From assembly GCA_900751035.1 (NCBI GenBank), contig CAADSF010000017.1, positions 1 through 7,592 on the forward strand: DNA of 7,592 nt, written 5' to 3'. The stretch is from an uncultured Oscillospiraceae bacterium (GTDB taxonomy: Bacteria; Bacillota; Clostridia; Oscillospirales; Oscillospiraceae). The notes beneath the pieces were generated by a model. It searched no databases and had not been told where the DNA came from. It saw nothing but the letters and a program-made list of their open reading frames with translations. Below are positions 1 through 5,251 of this stretch, piece by piece (the stretch's first letter is position 1; every line of letters starts with the position of its first letter). A program made the position numbers and the translations under genes.

Positions 1-342
1 GTCGAGCGGGAGATCCGCCGCGGCAAGACCTATGACGCCATCATCATGGATCCGCCGAGCTATGGCCGCGGCCCGTCCGGCGAGGTCTGGAAGCTGGAGG
101 AAAATCTGTACCCGTTCGTGGAGCTGGTCAGCCGCGTGCTTTCCGACAATCCGCTCTTTTTTATCATCAATTCCTATACGACGGGTCTGGCCCCGTCCGT
201 CATGCGCTATCTGACGGAGACGATCGTCTCAAAGAAATACGGCGGCTGTACCAGGTCCGATGAGCTCGGCCTGCCGGTGCGCGATACGGGCCTGGCCCTG
301 CCGTGCGGCGCGACGTGCCGCTGGACAAAGGAGAAGCCATGA
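1..342 (+). CDS. Class I SAM-dependent methyltransferase, C-terminal fragment (RlmI/RlmK-like)
   Basis: The reading frame is open from base 1, so the N-terminus and the SAM-binding motif I lie outside the window; 113 residues remain. The fragment carries the methyltransferase motif IV as DPPSYGRGP at residues 17-25, followed by GEVWKLEE, and ends with a GLPV..TGLALPCGAT segment. This pattern is typical of the COG1092-type methyltransferases of Clostridia, related to rRNA methyltransferases RlmI/RlmK. Transfer of a methyl group from S-adenosylmethionine to rRNA is inferred from the family; the exact target base cannot be read here. The stop codon overlaps the ecfA1 start (ATGA), so the two are probably co-transcribed and translationally coupled. 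The ATG at 46 is internal to the motif (isoleucine-rich strand precedes it) and is not the real start. Confidence 0.8.
   Translation, partial: VEREIRRGKTYDAIIMDPPSYGRGPSGEVWKLEENLYPFVELVSRVLSDNPLFFIINSYTTGLAPSVMRYLTETIVSKKYGGCTRSDELGLPVRDTGLALPCGATCRWTKEKP
327..333 (+). promoter_or_regulatory. Ribosome binding site of ecfA1
   Basis: AAAGGAG lies 5 nt before the ATG at 339. It sits inside the last codons of the methyltransferase gene and supports the start at 339 over the in-frame alternative at 303, which has no such site. Confidence 0.75.
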
Positions 343-1190
343 CCACAGCGATTCAGGTAAACGACCTGCATTATACGTATGAGGGACAGGACGGCGGCGA
401 GACGCACATCGTCTTCGACGGCCTGAGCCTGTCCATTGAGCAGGGGAGCTTCGTCGCTGTGCTCGGACATAACGGCTGCGGCAAGTCGACGCTTGCCAAG
501 CATTTTAACGCCATTCTGCTGCCCGCAGGCGGCAGCGTGACGGTTTACGGCATGGATACGAAGGACGAGGAGCAGCTCCTCGCCATCCGGCAGCACGTCG
601 GCATGGTCTTCCAGAACCCGGACAACCAGATCGTCTCGAACGTCGTAGAGGAGGACGTCGCCTTCGCACCGGAAAATCTCGGCGTCGCCTCACAGGAGAT
701 CCGGCAGCGCGTCGACGACGCGCTCAGGGCCGTTGGGATGTACGACTACCGCACCTACGCCCCGCAGCTCCTGTCCGGCGGGCAGAAGCAGCGCGTGGCC
801 ATCGCAGGCGTACTCGCGATGCAGCCGCAGTGCGTCGTGCTCGACGAGCCGACCGCCATGCTCGACCCGCAGGGCCGGCGCGAGGTGCTCGATACCGTCG
901 AACGGCTGAACCGGGAGACCGGCATGACGGTCGTTCTCATCACGCACCATATGGACGAGGCCGCACGCGCGGACCGCGTGATTGCCATGTCCGAGGGCAG
1001 GATCGTCGCCGACGGAACGCCGCAGGCGGTCTTCGCGCAGGAGCCGCTGCTGCGCAGCGTCGGCCTCGACGTACCGCAGACCGAGCAGCTGCTGCTGGAG
1101 CTGAAGCGCCGCGGCGTCGACATCCCGACCGACGCGCTGACGCCGGAGGCCTGCGCACAGCTGCTCCGGCAGCGCATCGCGCGGAGCTGA
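339..1190 (+). CDS. ecfA1: Energy-coupling factor transporter ATP-binding protein EcfA1
   Basis: This 283-residue protein is one of the two ATPases that drive group II ECF transporters, which import vitamins and trace nutrients. It would act at the inner face of the membrane as a heterodimer with EcfA2, docked on EcfT. All ABC motifs are present: Walker A GHNGCGKST at 43-51 (K49), Q-loop VFQNPDNQIV with Q92, signature LSGGQ at 145-149, Walker B VVLDE ending in catalytic E170, D-loop at 174-176, and the switch histidine H203. The NPDNQ Q-loop is characteristic of EcfA1, whereas its partner has YPEYQ. The start at 339 is chosen because it has a good ribosome binding site and gives the usual family length; the upstream ATG at 303 would add 12 unrelated residues. 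The start overlaps the preceding stop as ATGA. No defects are seen. Confidence 0.95.
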   Translation: MTTAIQVNDLHYTYEGQDGGETHIVFDGLSLSIEQGSFVAVLGHNGCGKSTLAKHFNAILLPAGGSVTVYGMDTKDEEQLLAIRQHVGMVFQNPDNQIVSNVVEEDVAFAPENLGVASQEIRQRVDDALRAVGMYDYRTYAPQLLSGGQKQRVAIAGVLAMQPQCVVLDEPTAMLDPQGRREVLDTVERLNRETGMTVVLITHHMDEAARADRVIAMSEGRIVADGTPQAVFAQEPLLRSVGLDVPQTEQLLLELKRRGVDIPTDALTPEACAQLLRQRIARS

Positions 1191-1202
1191 ACCAGAACAC
1201 CC

Positions 1203-1207
1203 GGAGG
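1203..1207 (+). promoter_or_regulatory. Ribosome binding site that fixes the TTG start of ecfA2
   Basis: GGAGG lies 8 nt upstream of TTG at 1216, in the 25-nt gap after ecfA1. Spacing and strength support the non-ATG start, and the next residues (TPILEIQKLSHIY) match the expected first beta-strand of an EcfA protein. Confidence 0.75.
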
Positions 1208-1215
1208 AAGAAGCC

Positions 1216-2085
1216 TTGACGCCTATTTTAGAGATACAGAAGCTTTCGCATATCTACAGCCCGGATACGCCGTTTGAGCACGCCGCGCTTTCAAACGTCG
1301 ATCTGACGATCAGCCGGGGCGAGTTCGTCGGCCTCATCGGCCATACCGGCTCCGGCAAATCCACGCTGGTGCAGCATATGAACGGCCTTCTGAAGCCGAC
1401 GTCCGGCCATGTGCTGTTTGACGGCCGCGATATCTGGGAGGATTCCAAATTCACCCGCCAGATTCGATTCCGCGTCGGTCTGGTGTTCCAGTACCCGGAG
1501 TATCAGCTGTTCGAGGAAACGGTCTACGCCGATATCGCCTTCGGCCCCAAAAACATGGGCCTTTCCAAAGACGAGATCGACGCGCGTGTCCGCCGTGCGG
1601 CGGGCTTTGTCGGCATTTCCGAGGCGGAGCTTGCCAAATCCCCGTTCGATCTGTCCGGCGGACAGAAGCGCCGCGCCGCCATCGCGGGCGTGATCGCCAT
1701 GGAGCCGGACGTGCTCATTCTCGACGAGCCGACGGCGGGCCTTGACCCGGCGGGCCGCGAGAGCATCCTCAAAAATATCCGCGATTATCAGGCTGCCCAG
1801 CAGGCAGCCGTCGTGATGGTCAGCCATTCGATGGAGGAAATTGCCTCCAACGTCGACCGCCTGATCGTCATGGAGAAGGGGACCGCCGTCATGACCGGCG
1901 CACCGTCCGAGGTCTTTTCCCACGCGGCGGAGCTTGTCTCCATGGGTCTGAACGTGCCGTGCATGACGCAGGTGCTGCTGCGGCTGCAGCAGCTCGGCGT
2001 GAATGTCCCGGCCTCGGCCTATACAGTCGAGCAGGCGGCGGATCTTCTCGAACCGCTTCTGAAGGGGGGCGCACAGATATGCTGA
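1216..2085 (+). CDS. ecfA2: Energy-coupling factor transporter ATP-binding protein EcfA2
   Basis: This 289-residue protein is the second ATPase of the ECF module and should pair with EcfA1 to hydrolyse ATP and move the EcfT coupling helices. Motifs seen are Walker A GHTGSGKST at 42-50 (K48), Q-loop VFQYPEYQLF with Q92, signature LSGGQ at 146-150, Walker B VLILDE ending in E171, D-loop GLD at 175-177 and switch histidine H204 in VSHSMEE. The YPEYQLFEETV.DIAFGPKN segment is the EcfA2-type version of the Q-loop region. Length is normal for the family. Translation starts at TTG. The last 7 nt overlap ecfT, implying coupled translation. It differs from EcfA1 across most of its length, so this is the ordinary paralogous pair rather than a recent duplication. 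Confidence 0.95.
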   Translation: MTPILEIQKLSHIYSPDTPFEHAALSNVDLTISRGEFVGLIGHTGSGKSTLVQHMNGLLKPTSGHVLFDGRDIWEDSKFTRQIRFRVGLVFQYPEYQLFEETVYADIAFGPKNMGLSKDEIDARVRRAAGFVGISEAELAKSPFDLSGGQKRRAAIAGVIAMEPDVLILDEPTAGLDPAGRESILKNIRDYQAAQQAAVVMVSHSMEEIASNVDRLIVMEKGTAVMTGAPSEVFSHAAELVSMGLNVPCMTQVLLRLQQLGVNVPASAYTVEQAADLLEPLLKGGAQIC

Positions 2086-2882
2086 AGGACGTGACCCTCG
2101 GCCAGTTTTTCCCCGGCCAGACCCCCATCCACAAGCTTGACCCCCGCACGAAGCTCGTGCTCGTAATCGTCTATATTGTCGCGCTGTTTCTCGCAAAGTG
2201 GTTCATTTCCTATGCGGCCATTGCCGCGTTCCTCGCGCTCGTCATTGCCATGAGCAAGATTCGCTTGAAGGTCGTGCTGAAAAACCTCAAGCCGCTTCTG
2301 TTCATCATCATCCTGACTGCGCTTCTGAACCTGTTTTACGGACAGGGCGAACCGATTGCCCAGCTCTGGATTTTCAAAATCACAAAATCCGGCATCCAGA
2401 ACGCCATTTTCATGGTGCTCCGCATTTCTCTGCTCGTGGCCGGAACATTTATGTTAACCTACACGACCTCGCCGATTGCCCTGACGGACGGGCTGGAAAG
2501 CCTCCTGTCGCCGCTTAAAAAGCTGCACGCGCCTGTGCATGAGCTTTCCATGATGATGTCCATCGCTCTGCGTTTTATTCCCACGCTCATTGAGGAGACG
2601 GACAAGATCATGTCGGCCCAGAAGGCCAGAGGCGCGGATTTTGAATCCGGCAATCTCCTCAGCCGCGCCAAGGCGCTCGTGCCCATTCTCGTGCCGCTGT
2701 TCATCAGCGCGTTCCGCCGCGCCGACGAGCTTGCGACCGCCATGGAATGCCGCTGCTACCACGGCGGCGAGGGCCGCACAAAGCTCTCCGAGCTGCACTA
2801 TCAGAAACGCGACTACCTTGCCTACCTCACCGGCGCAGCCCTCCTAGCCGTCATGATCGTCCTGCGGCAGCTTGGCCTGTAA
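2079..2882 (+). CDS. ecfT: Energy-coupling factor transporter transmembrane protein EcfT
   Basis: This 267-residue membrane scaffold links the ATPases to exchangeable S components. The start at 2079 is preceded by a GGGGGG tract (2064-2069) with 9-nt spacing and gives the expected N-terminus, in which G-Q-F-F-P-G leads into HKLDPRTKL. Hydrophobic segments lie at about 26-39, 43-58, 72-87, 106-126 and 246-263. Between the last two is the long cytoplasmic coupling region with the two X-Arg-X motifs that contact the ATPases: KARGAD (R184) and ECRCYHGGEGRTK (R225). The second motif is C-R-C rather than the A-R-G often seen, but its arginine is kept. Because no S component is in the window, the module probably serves several S proteins encoded elsewhere. 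An upstream in-frame extension to 1959 lies wholly inside ecfA2 and is not believed. Confidence 0.95.
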   Translation: MLKDVTLGQFFPGQTPIHKLDPRTKLVLVIVYIVALFLAKWFISYAAIAAFLALVIAMSKIRLKVVLKNLKPLLFIIILTALLNLFYGQGEPIAQLWIFKITKSGIQNAIFMVLRISLLVAGTFMLTYTTSPIALTDGLESLLSPLKKLHAPVHELSMMMSIALRFIPTLIEETDKIMSAQKARGADFESGNLLSRAKALVPILVPLFISAFRRADELATAMECRCYHGGEGRTKLSELHYQKRDYLAYLTGAALLAVMIVLRQLGL

Positions 2883-2924
2883 TAGCAGCTTTACACAAAA
2901 AGCGTCCAAAACCCAACGCTGTTG

Positions 2925-2945
2925 GTAGGAGCGCGGCTCTGCTCC
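2925..2945 (+). repeat. Divergent REP-like unit (GTAG plus hairpin)
   Basis: GTAG (2925-2928) is followed by a GGAGC/GCTCC stem (2928-2932 with 2941-2945) around an 8-nt loop ending in CTCT. An alternative GAGC/GCTC stem (2929-2932 with 2936-2939) is possible. The unit resembles the stronger one at 2980-3005 in its preceding GTTG, its GTAG head and its CTCT loop end, but the stem sequence differs. Membership of the same family is an inference. Confidence 0.4.
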
Positions 2946-2979
2946 CCTCGATGGAAGCAATAAATTTGTGTAGCGCGTT

Positions 2980-3005
2980 GTAGGGGCCGACGACTCTGTC
3001 GGCCC
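2980..3005 (+). repeat. REP-like unit, left arm of an inverted pair
   Basis: GTAG (2980-2983) abuts a perfect 8-bp stem, GGGCCGAC (2984-2991) with GTCGGCCC (2998-3005), closed by the loop GACTCT. The 26-bp unit is repeated in inverted orientation at 3057-3082 with 24 of 26 positions matching. Confidence 0.8.
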
Positions 3006-3056
3006 TGAAAATGTTATGAATTCGCATGAAATTCCGTAAAATCGGTTTGCTCTGCC

Positions 3057-3082
3057 GGGCGGACAGAGTCGTCCGCCCCTAC
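3057..3082 (-). repeat. REP-like unit, right arm of the inverted pair
   Basis: Read on the minus strand this is GTAG followed by an 8-bp stem and the loop GACTCT, the mirror of 2980-3005. On the plus strand the stem is GGGCGGAC (3057-3064) with GTCCGCCC (3071-3078). The two mismatches to the left arm fall at positions that pair with each other, so the hairpin is kept intact in both copies. Confidence 0.8.
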
Positions 3083-3123
3083 GAAGCGGAGCTATATCGA
3101 TCTTGATCGGACTTTTTTGACAC

Positions 3124-3150
3124 GCTGTCATTTTCTTTGAAAATGACAGC
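3124..3150 (+). repeat. Palindrome with perfect 11-bp stem
   Basis: GCTGTCATTTT (3124-3134) pairs exactly with AAAATGACAGC (3140-3150) around the loop CTTTG. No T-tract follows, so it is not a standard terminator. It directly joins the next palindrome, sharing base 3150. Confidence 0.8.
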
Positions 3151-3184
3151 TCCCCCTTATCATGCGGAGCATGACAAGGGGGAG
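3150..3184 (+). repeat. Palindrome with 9-bp plus 6-bp stem
   Basis: CTCCCCCTT (3150-3158) pairs with AAGGGGGAG (3176-3184). After one A-C mismatch (3159 with 3175) the inner arms TCATGC (3160-3165) and GCATGA (3169-3174) pair around the loop GGA. It would form a stable hairpin ending 54 nt before the truA start if transcribed. The style is like multicopy intergenic palindromes of gut Clostridia, which is recollection rather than something tested here. Confidence 0.75.
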
Positions 3185-3225
3185 GCTTTGAAGCGGGCAC
3201 TTTCCGCCTCTCACTCTCAGATGAT

Positions 3226-3230
3226 AAGGA
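3226..3230 (+). promoter_or_regulatory. Ribosome binding site that fixes the truA start
   Basis: AAGGA lies 8 nt before the ATG at 3239. It decides against the in-frame ATG at 3137, which would begin inside a palindromic repeat and add 34 residues with no family resemblance. Confidence 0.7.
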
Positions 3231-3238
3231 AGTATCCT

Positions 3239-4003
3239 ATGCGCAACATCGCACTGACGCTCAAATATCTCGGCACAGCCTATCACGGCTGGCAGGTGCA
3301 GAAGACCGTCACGACCGTCGGCCAGACGCTCGAAGAGGCGGCGGCTGCCGTCGTCGGCCACCCTGTCCACATGACCGGCTGCGGCCGCACGGACGCCGGC
3401 GTTCACGCACGCGTCTATATCGCCAATTTCCGCACCTCCGCCCGCATTCCGTGCGAGCGCATTCCGTATGCGCTCAACACGCATCTGCCGGAGGATATCG
3501 TCGTCACAAACGCGATGGAGGTGCATGAGGACTTCAATGCCATCGGCTCCTGCGTCAAAAAGGAATATACCTACCTGATTTATAACTCCGGCATCCGCGA
3601 CCCGTTTTATGTCAACCGCGCGTGGTTCTATCCCAAGCACCTTGATGAGACGGTCATGCAGCGTGCGGCGGACTGCTTCATCGGCACGCACGATTTTGCC
3701 GCCGTCCGCTCCGTTGGTACGGACGTGAAATCCACTGTGCGCACGGTCTATGATTACAAGGTCGAGCGCGCCGGCGACCTCATTTCGCTGCGCGTCAGCG
3801 CCAACGGCTTTCTTTACAATATGGCCCGCGCCATGGCGGGCACCTGCGTCTACGCCGCAGAAGGGAAGTTCCCGCCGGAGGCCGTCGCGCAGATTCTCCT
3901 GAACGGCGACCGCACGGCGGCCGGGCCGACTGTCCCGCCCGGCGGGCTTTACATGACGCAGCTCTGGTATGACGACGGAAAGGCGGTTTTCCATGTCGGA
4001 TAA
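3239..4003 (+). CDS. truA: tRNA pseudouridine(38-40) synthase TruA
   Basis: This 254-residue cytoplasmic enzyme isomerises uridines 38, 39 and 40 in the anticodon arm of tRNAs to pseudouridine. The family N-terminus is clear (LKYLGTAYHGWQVQ, residues 8-21) and the catalytic motif GRTDAGVHA occupies 49-57 with nucleophile D52. Later conserved blocks include the Y.YLIYN strand, the GTHDFAAVRS segment and the C-terminal FLYNMARAMAGT helix. Length is normal. The conserved N-terminus and the ribosome binding site at 3226-3230 set the start. The gene overlaps the next one by 11 nt. In many Firmicutes truA follows ecfT directly and leads into rplM-rpsI; here repeats separate it from ecfT and the downstream gene is different. 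Confidence 0.96.
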   Translation: MRNIALTLKYLGTAYHGWQVQKTVTTVGQTLEEAAAAVVGHPVHMTGCGRTDAGVHARVYIANFRTSARIPCERIPYALNTHLPEDIVVTNAMEVHEDFNAIGSCVKKEYTYLIYNSGIRDPFYVNRAWFYPKHLDETVMQRAADCFIGTHDFAAVRSVGTDVKSTVRTVYDYKVERAGDLISLRVSANGFLYNMARAMAGTCVYAAEGKFPPEAVAQILLNGDRTAAGPTVPPGGLYMTQLWYDDGKAVFHVG

Positions 4004-5156
4004 TATCTCGCAGCTGCATCCGCAGAAGCATCCTGGCCTCGGAAAGCGGATCGCCGTGTTCGCAGTCCTGCTCGTGCTTGTCGCGGGCGGCGTGGCGGCC
4101 TATGTCTTCCGCGACCGGCTGAATCTGGACGCGCTGCAGCGCTATGTGCGCTATCTGAACGTCTCGGACGACAGCAAAACAGGCCGCTTCGTCTACGACG
4201 AGAGCAACTCCAACCGCTACGCCGGTCTGTCCGGCGGGCTTTCCGTTGCCTCCGCGACGGGCCTCAGCTTATATGACAAGGACGGCGTGGAGACGGCCTC
4301 CATTCAGGCGTCCATGTCCGCGCCGGTTTTAAAGACCGGCGGCGAGCTCGCGCTGGCCTATGACACAGGCGGCACCACGCTGGAGGCTGCCAGCCAGAAA
4401 AGCGGCTCTGTTCTGCATATTGCAGCGCAGAAGCCGATTCTGGACGCCGATATCGCGTCCGACGGCAGCATCTGCTATCTGTCCGGCGAGTCCGGCTACC
4501 GCGCCGTGCTCTATGTCTATAACAGCAAACAGGCCCTGACTTACCGCTGGCTCTCGTCGAGCCAGTATTTCATGCGCTGCACCGTCTCCCCCGGCGCAAA
4601 ATATGCCGCCGCAGCCGCCTTGGGGCAGGAGGACGGGATGTTCCAGTCCTCCGTCGTCCTCTTCCGGACGGATTCGGAGGAAATTCTGCGTACCATCCCC
4701 ATCGGAAACGCCCTCATCTATGATCTGCATTTCCTGCCCGGAAACACGCTCTGCGTTCTGTGCGAGGACGCGCTGTATTTCTACGGTCTGGACGGCCAGT
4801 GCCTCGGCAGCTATGCCTTCGAGGACGCCTATCTCAAGGACTATACGCTGGACGGAAACGGCTTCGTCACACTCGTCATGAACCTCTACAAGGCCGGAAA
4901 CGGCTATACCGTCCTGACCGTCGGCTATGACGGGACAGTGCTCGGCACGCTCCCGACCAGCGAGCAGATTCTGGACATTTCCGCCTCCGGCAAGTATCTC
5001 GCGCTCCTGACGAGCGGGCTGCTCGCCATTTACGACCAGAATCTCAGGGAATACGATGTTTCCGACAACACGACCGGCGCATCCAGCGCCGTCATGCGCG
5101 AGGACGGCTCCGCCATCCTGCTGGCCAACGGCCATGGGACGCTGTACATCCCGTAA
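3993..5156 (+). CDS. DUF5711 family membrane-anchored protein, function unknown
   Basis: The 387-residue product has a short basic N-terminus, one transmembrane helix at about 20-39 (IAVFAVLLVLVAGGVAAYVF) and a long segment rich in repeated short beta-strands, for example LYDKDG, LYVYNS, VVLFRTDS, LYFYGLDG and LAIYDQN. That spacing suggests a beta-propeller-like domain outside the cell. It matches what I know of the DUF5711 family of Clostridia; its function is not known. There is no signal-peptidase site or lipobox cysteine, so it should remain an N-terminal-in anchored protein. The start at 3993 has GGAAAGG (3977-3983) 9 nt upstream and overlaps truA by 11 nt, implying translational coupling. 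The earlier in-frame ATG at 3969 lacks a ribosome binding site. Confidence 0.8.
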   Translation: MSDNISQLHPQKHPGLGKRIAVFAVLLVLVAGGVAAYVFRDRLNLDALQRYVRYLNVSDDSKTGRFVYDESNSNRYAGLSGGLSVASATGLSLYDKDGVETASIQASMSAPVLKTGGELALAYDTGGTTLEAASQKSGSVLHIAAQKPILDADIASDGSICYLSGESGYRAVLYVYNSKQALTYRWLSSSQYFMRCTVSPGAKYAAAAALGQEDGMFQSSVVLFRTDSEEILRTIPIGNALIYDLHFLPGNTLCVLCEDALYFYGLDGQCLGSYAFEDAYLKDYTLDGNGFVTLVMNLYKAGNGYTVLTVGYDGTVLGTLPTSEQILDISASGKYLALLTSGLLAIYDQNLREYDVSDNTTGASSAVMREDGSAILLANGHGTLYIP

Positions 5157-5181
5157 ATAATTTTCCAAAAAACGTTTACAA

Positions 5182-5225
5182 TTCTGCAAAGATACGACGG
5201 TACGAGTGTGCTATACTTTGCAGAA
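5182..5225. promoter_or_regulatory. Perfect 10-bp inverted repeat spanning the clp promoter (candidate operator)
   Basis: TTCTGCAAAG (5182-5191) and CTTTGCAGAA (5216-5225) are exact reverse complements, 24 bp apart, with arm centres 34 bp apart. The right arm overlaps the end of the -10 box and the expected start point; the left arm lies just upstream of the -35 position. It does not resemble the CtsR heptad repeat or the CIRCE element of HrcA. Function as a repressor site is an inference. Confidence 0.5.
5209..5217 (+). promoter_or_regulatory. Extended -10 promoter of the Clp ATPase gene
   Basis: TG-C-TATACT matches the extended -10 consensus (TGnTATAAT) at eight of its defined bases. No good -35 hexamer lies 16-18 bp upstream, as is common for extended -10 promoters. 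Transcription would begin near 5224, giving a leader of roughly 28 nt that contains the ribosome binding site AAGGAG at 5237-5242. Confidence 0.6.
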
Positions 5226-5251
5226 GGAAACACGATAAGGAGAAGCCTTTT

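Larger units (their letters stand above)
2980..3082. repeat. BIME-like or MITE-like 103-bp inverted-repeat element
   Basis: The two 26-bp REP-like units enclose 51 bp of AT-richer sequence and give the element near-perfect terminal inverted repeats beginning GTAGGGGC. No coding capacity and no clear target-site duplication are visible. The layout fits either a REP pair (BIME) or a small non-autonomous element; the sequence alone does not separate these. Confidence 0.6.
2883..3238 (+). other. Repeat-rich intergenic region between ecfT and truA
   Basis: About 356 bases hold no credible gene. The stretch is visibly less GC-rich than its neighbours outside the hairpins and is built largely of palindromes: three REP-like units (2925-2945, 2980-3005, 3057-3082) and two abutting hairpins (3124-3150, 3150-3184). 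Reading frames crossing it are short or are upstream extensions of truA. I found no strong rho-independent terminator after ecfT and no well-formed promoter for truA. Confidence 0.8.

Noticed and set aside
1291..2196. Minus-strand open frame of 301 codons opposite ecfA2 and ecfT
   Set aside because: It overlaps two clear genes, has no family features, and is explained by codon bias.
3098..3118. Possible terminator: CGATC/GATCG hairpin followed by a T run
   Set aside because: The stem is only 4-5 bp with a tiny loop, GAC interrupts it before the T run, and it is more than 200 bases after ecfT.
3117..3144. Possible truA promoter with a perfect TTGACA at 3117-3122
   Set aside because: The only -10 candidate at a workable distance is GAAAAT at 3139-3144 (16-bp spacer, four of six matches), inside the 11-bp palindrome. 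Too weak to annotate, though not excluded.
3137..3238. N-terminal extension of truA by 34 residues
   Set aside because: It is in frame but starts inside a palindrome, lacks a ribosome binding site and precedes the true TruA N-terminus at 3239.
2883..3238. CRISPR array or riboswitch in the repeat-rich gap
   Set aside because: Repeat units are few, differ in sequence and orientation and are unevenly spaced, and no known riboswitch core was recognised.
3128..3994. Minus-strand open frame of 288 codons opposite truA
   Set aside because: It is a shadow of truA with no domain signal and runs through the palindromic repeats.
5136..5152. Possible terminator hairpin GGGA/TCCC at the end of the DUF5711 gene
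   Set aside because: The stem is only 4 bp, lies within the coding sequence, and is not followed by a proper T-tract.
5182..5251. CtsR or CIRCE (HrcA) operator upstream of the clp gene
   Set aside because: No GGTCAAA-type heptad repeat is present, and GAGTGTGCTA at 5205-5213 is only a loose resemblance to half of CIRCE.
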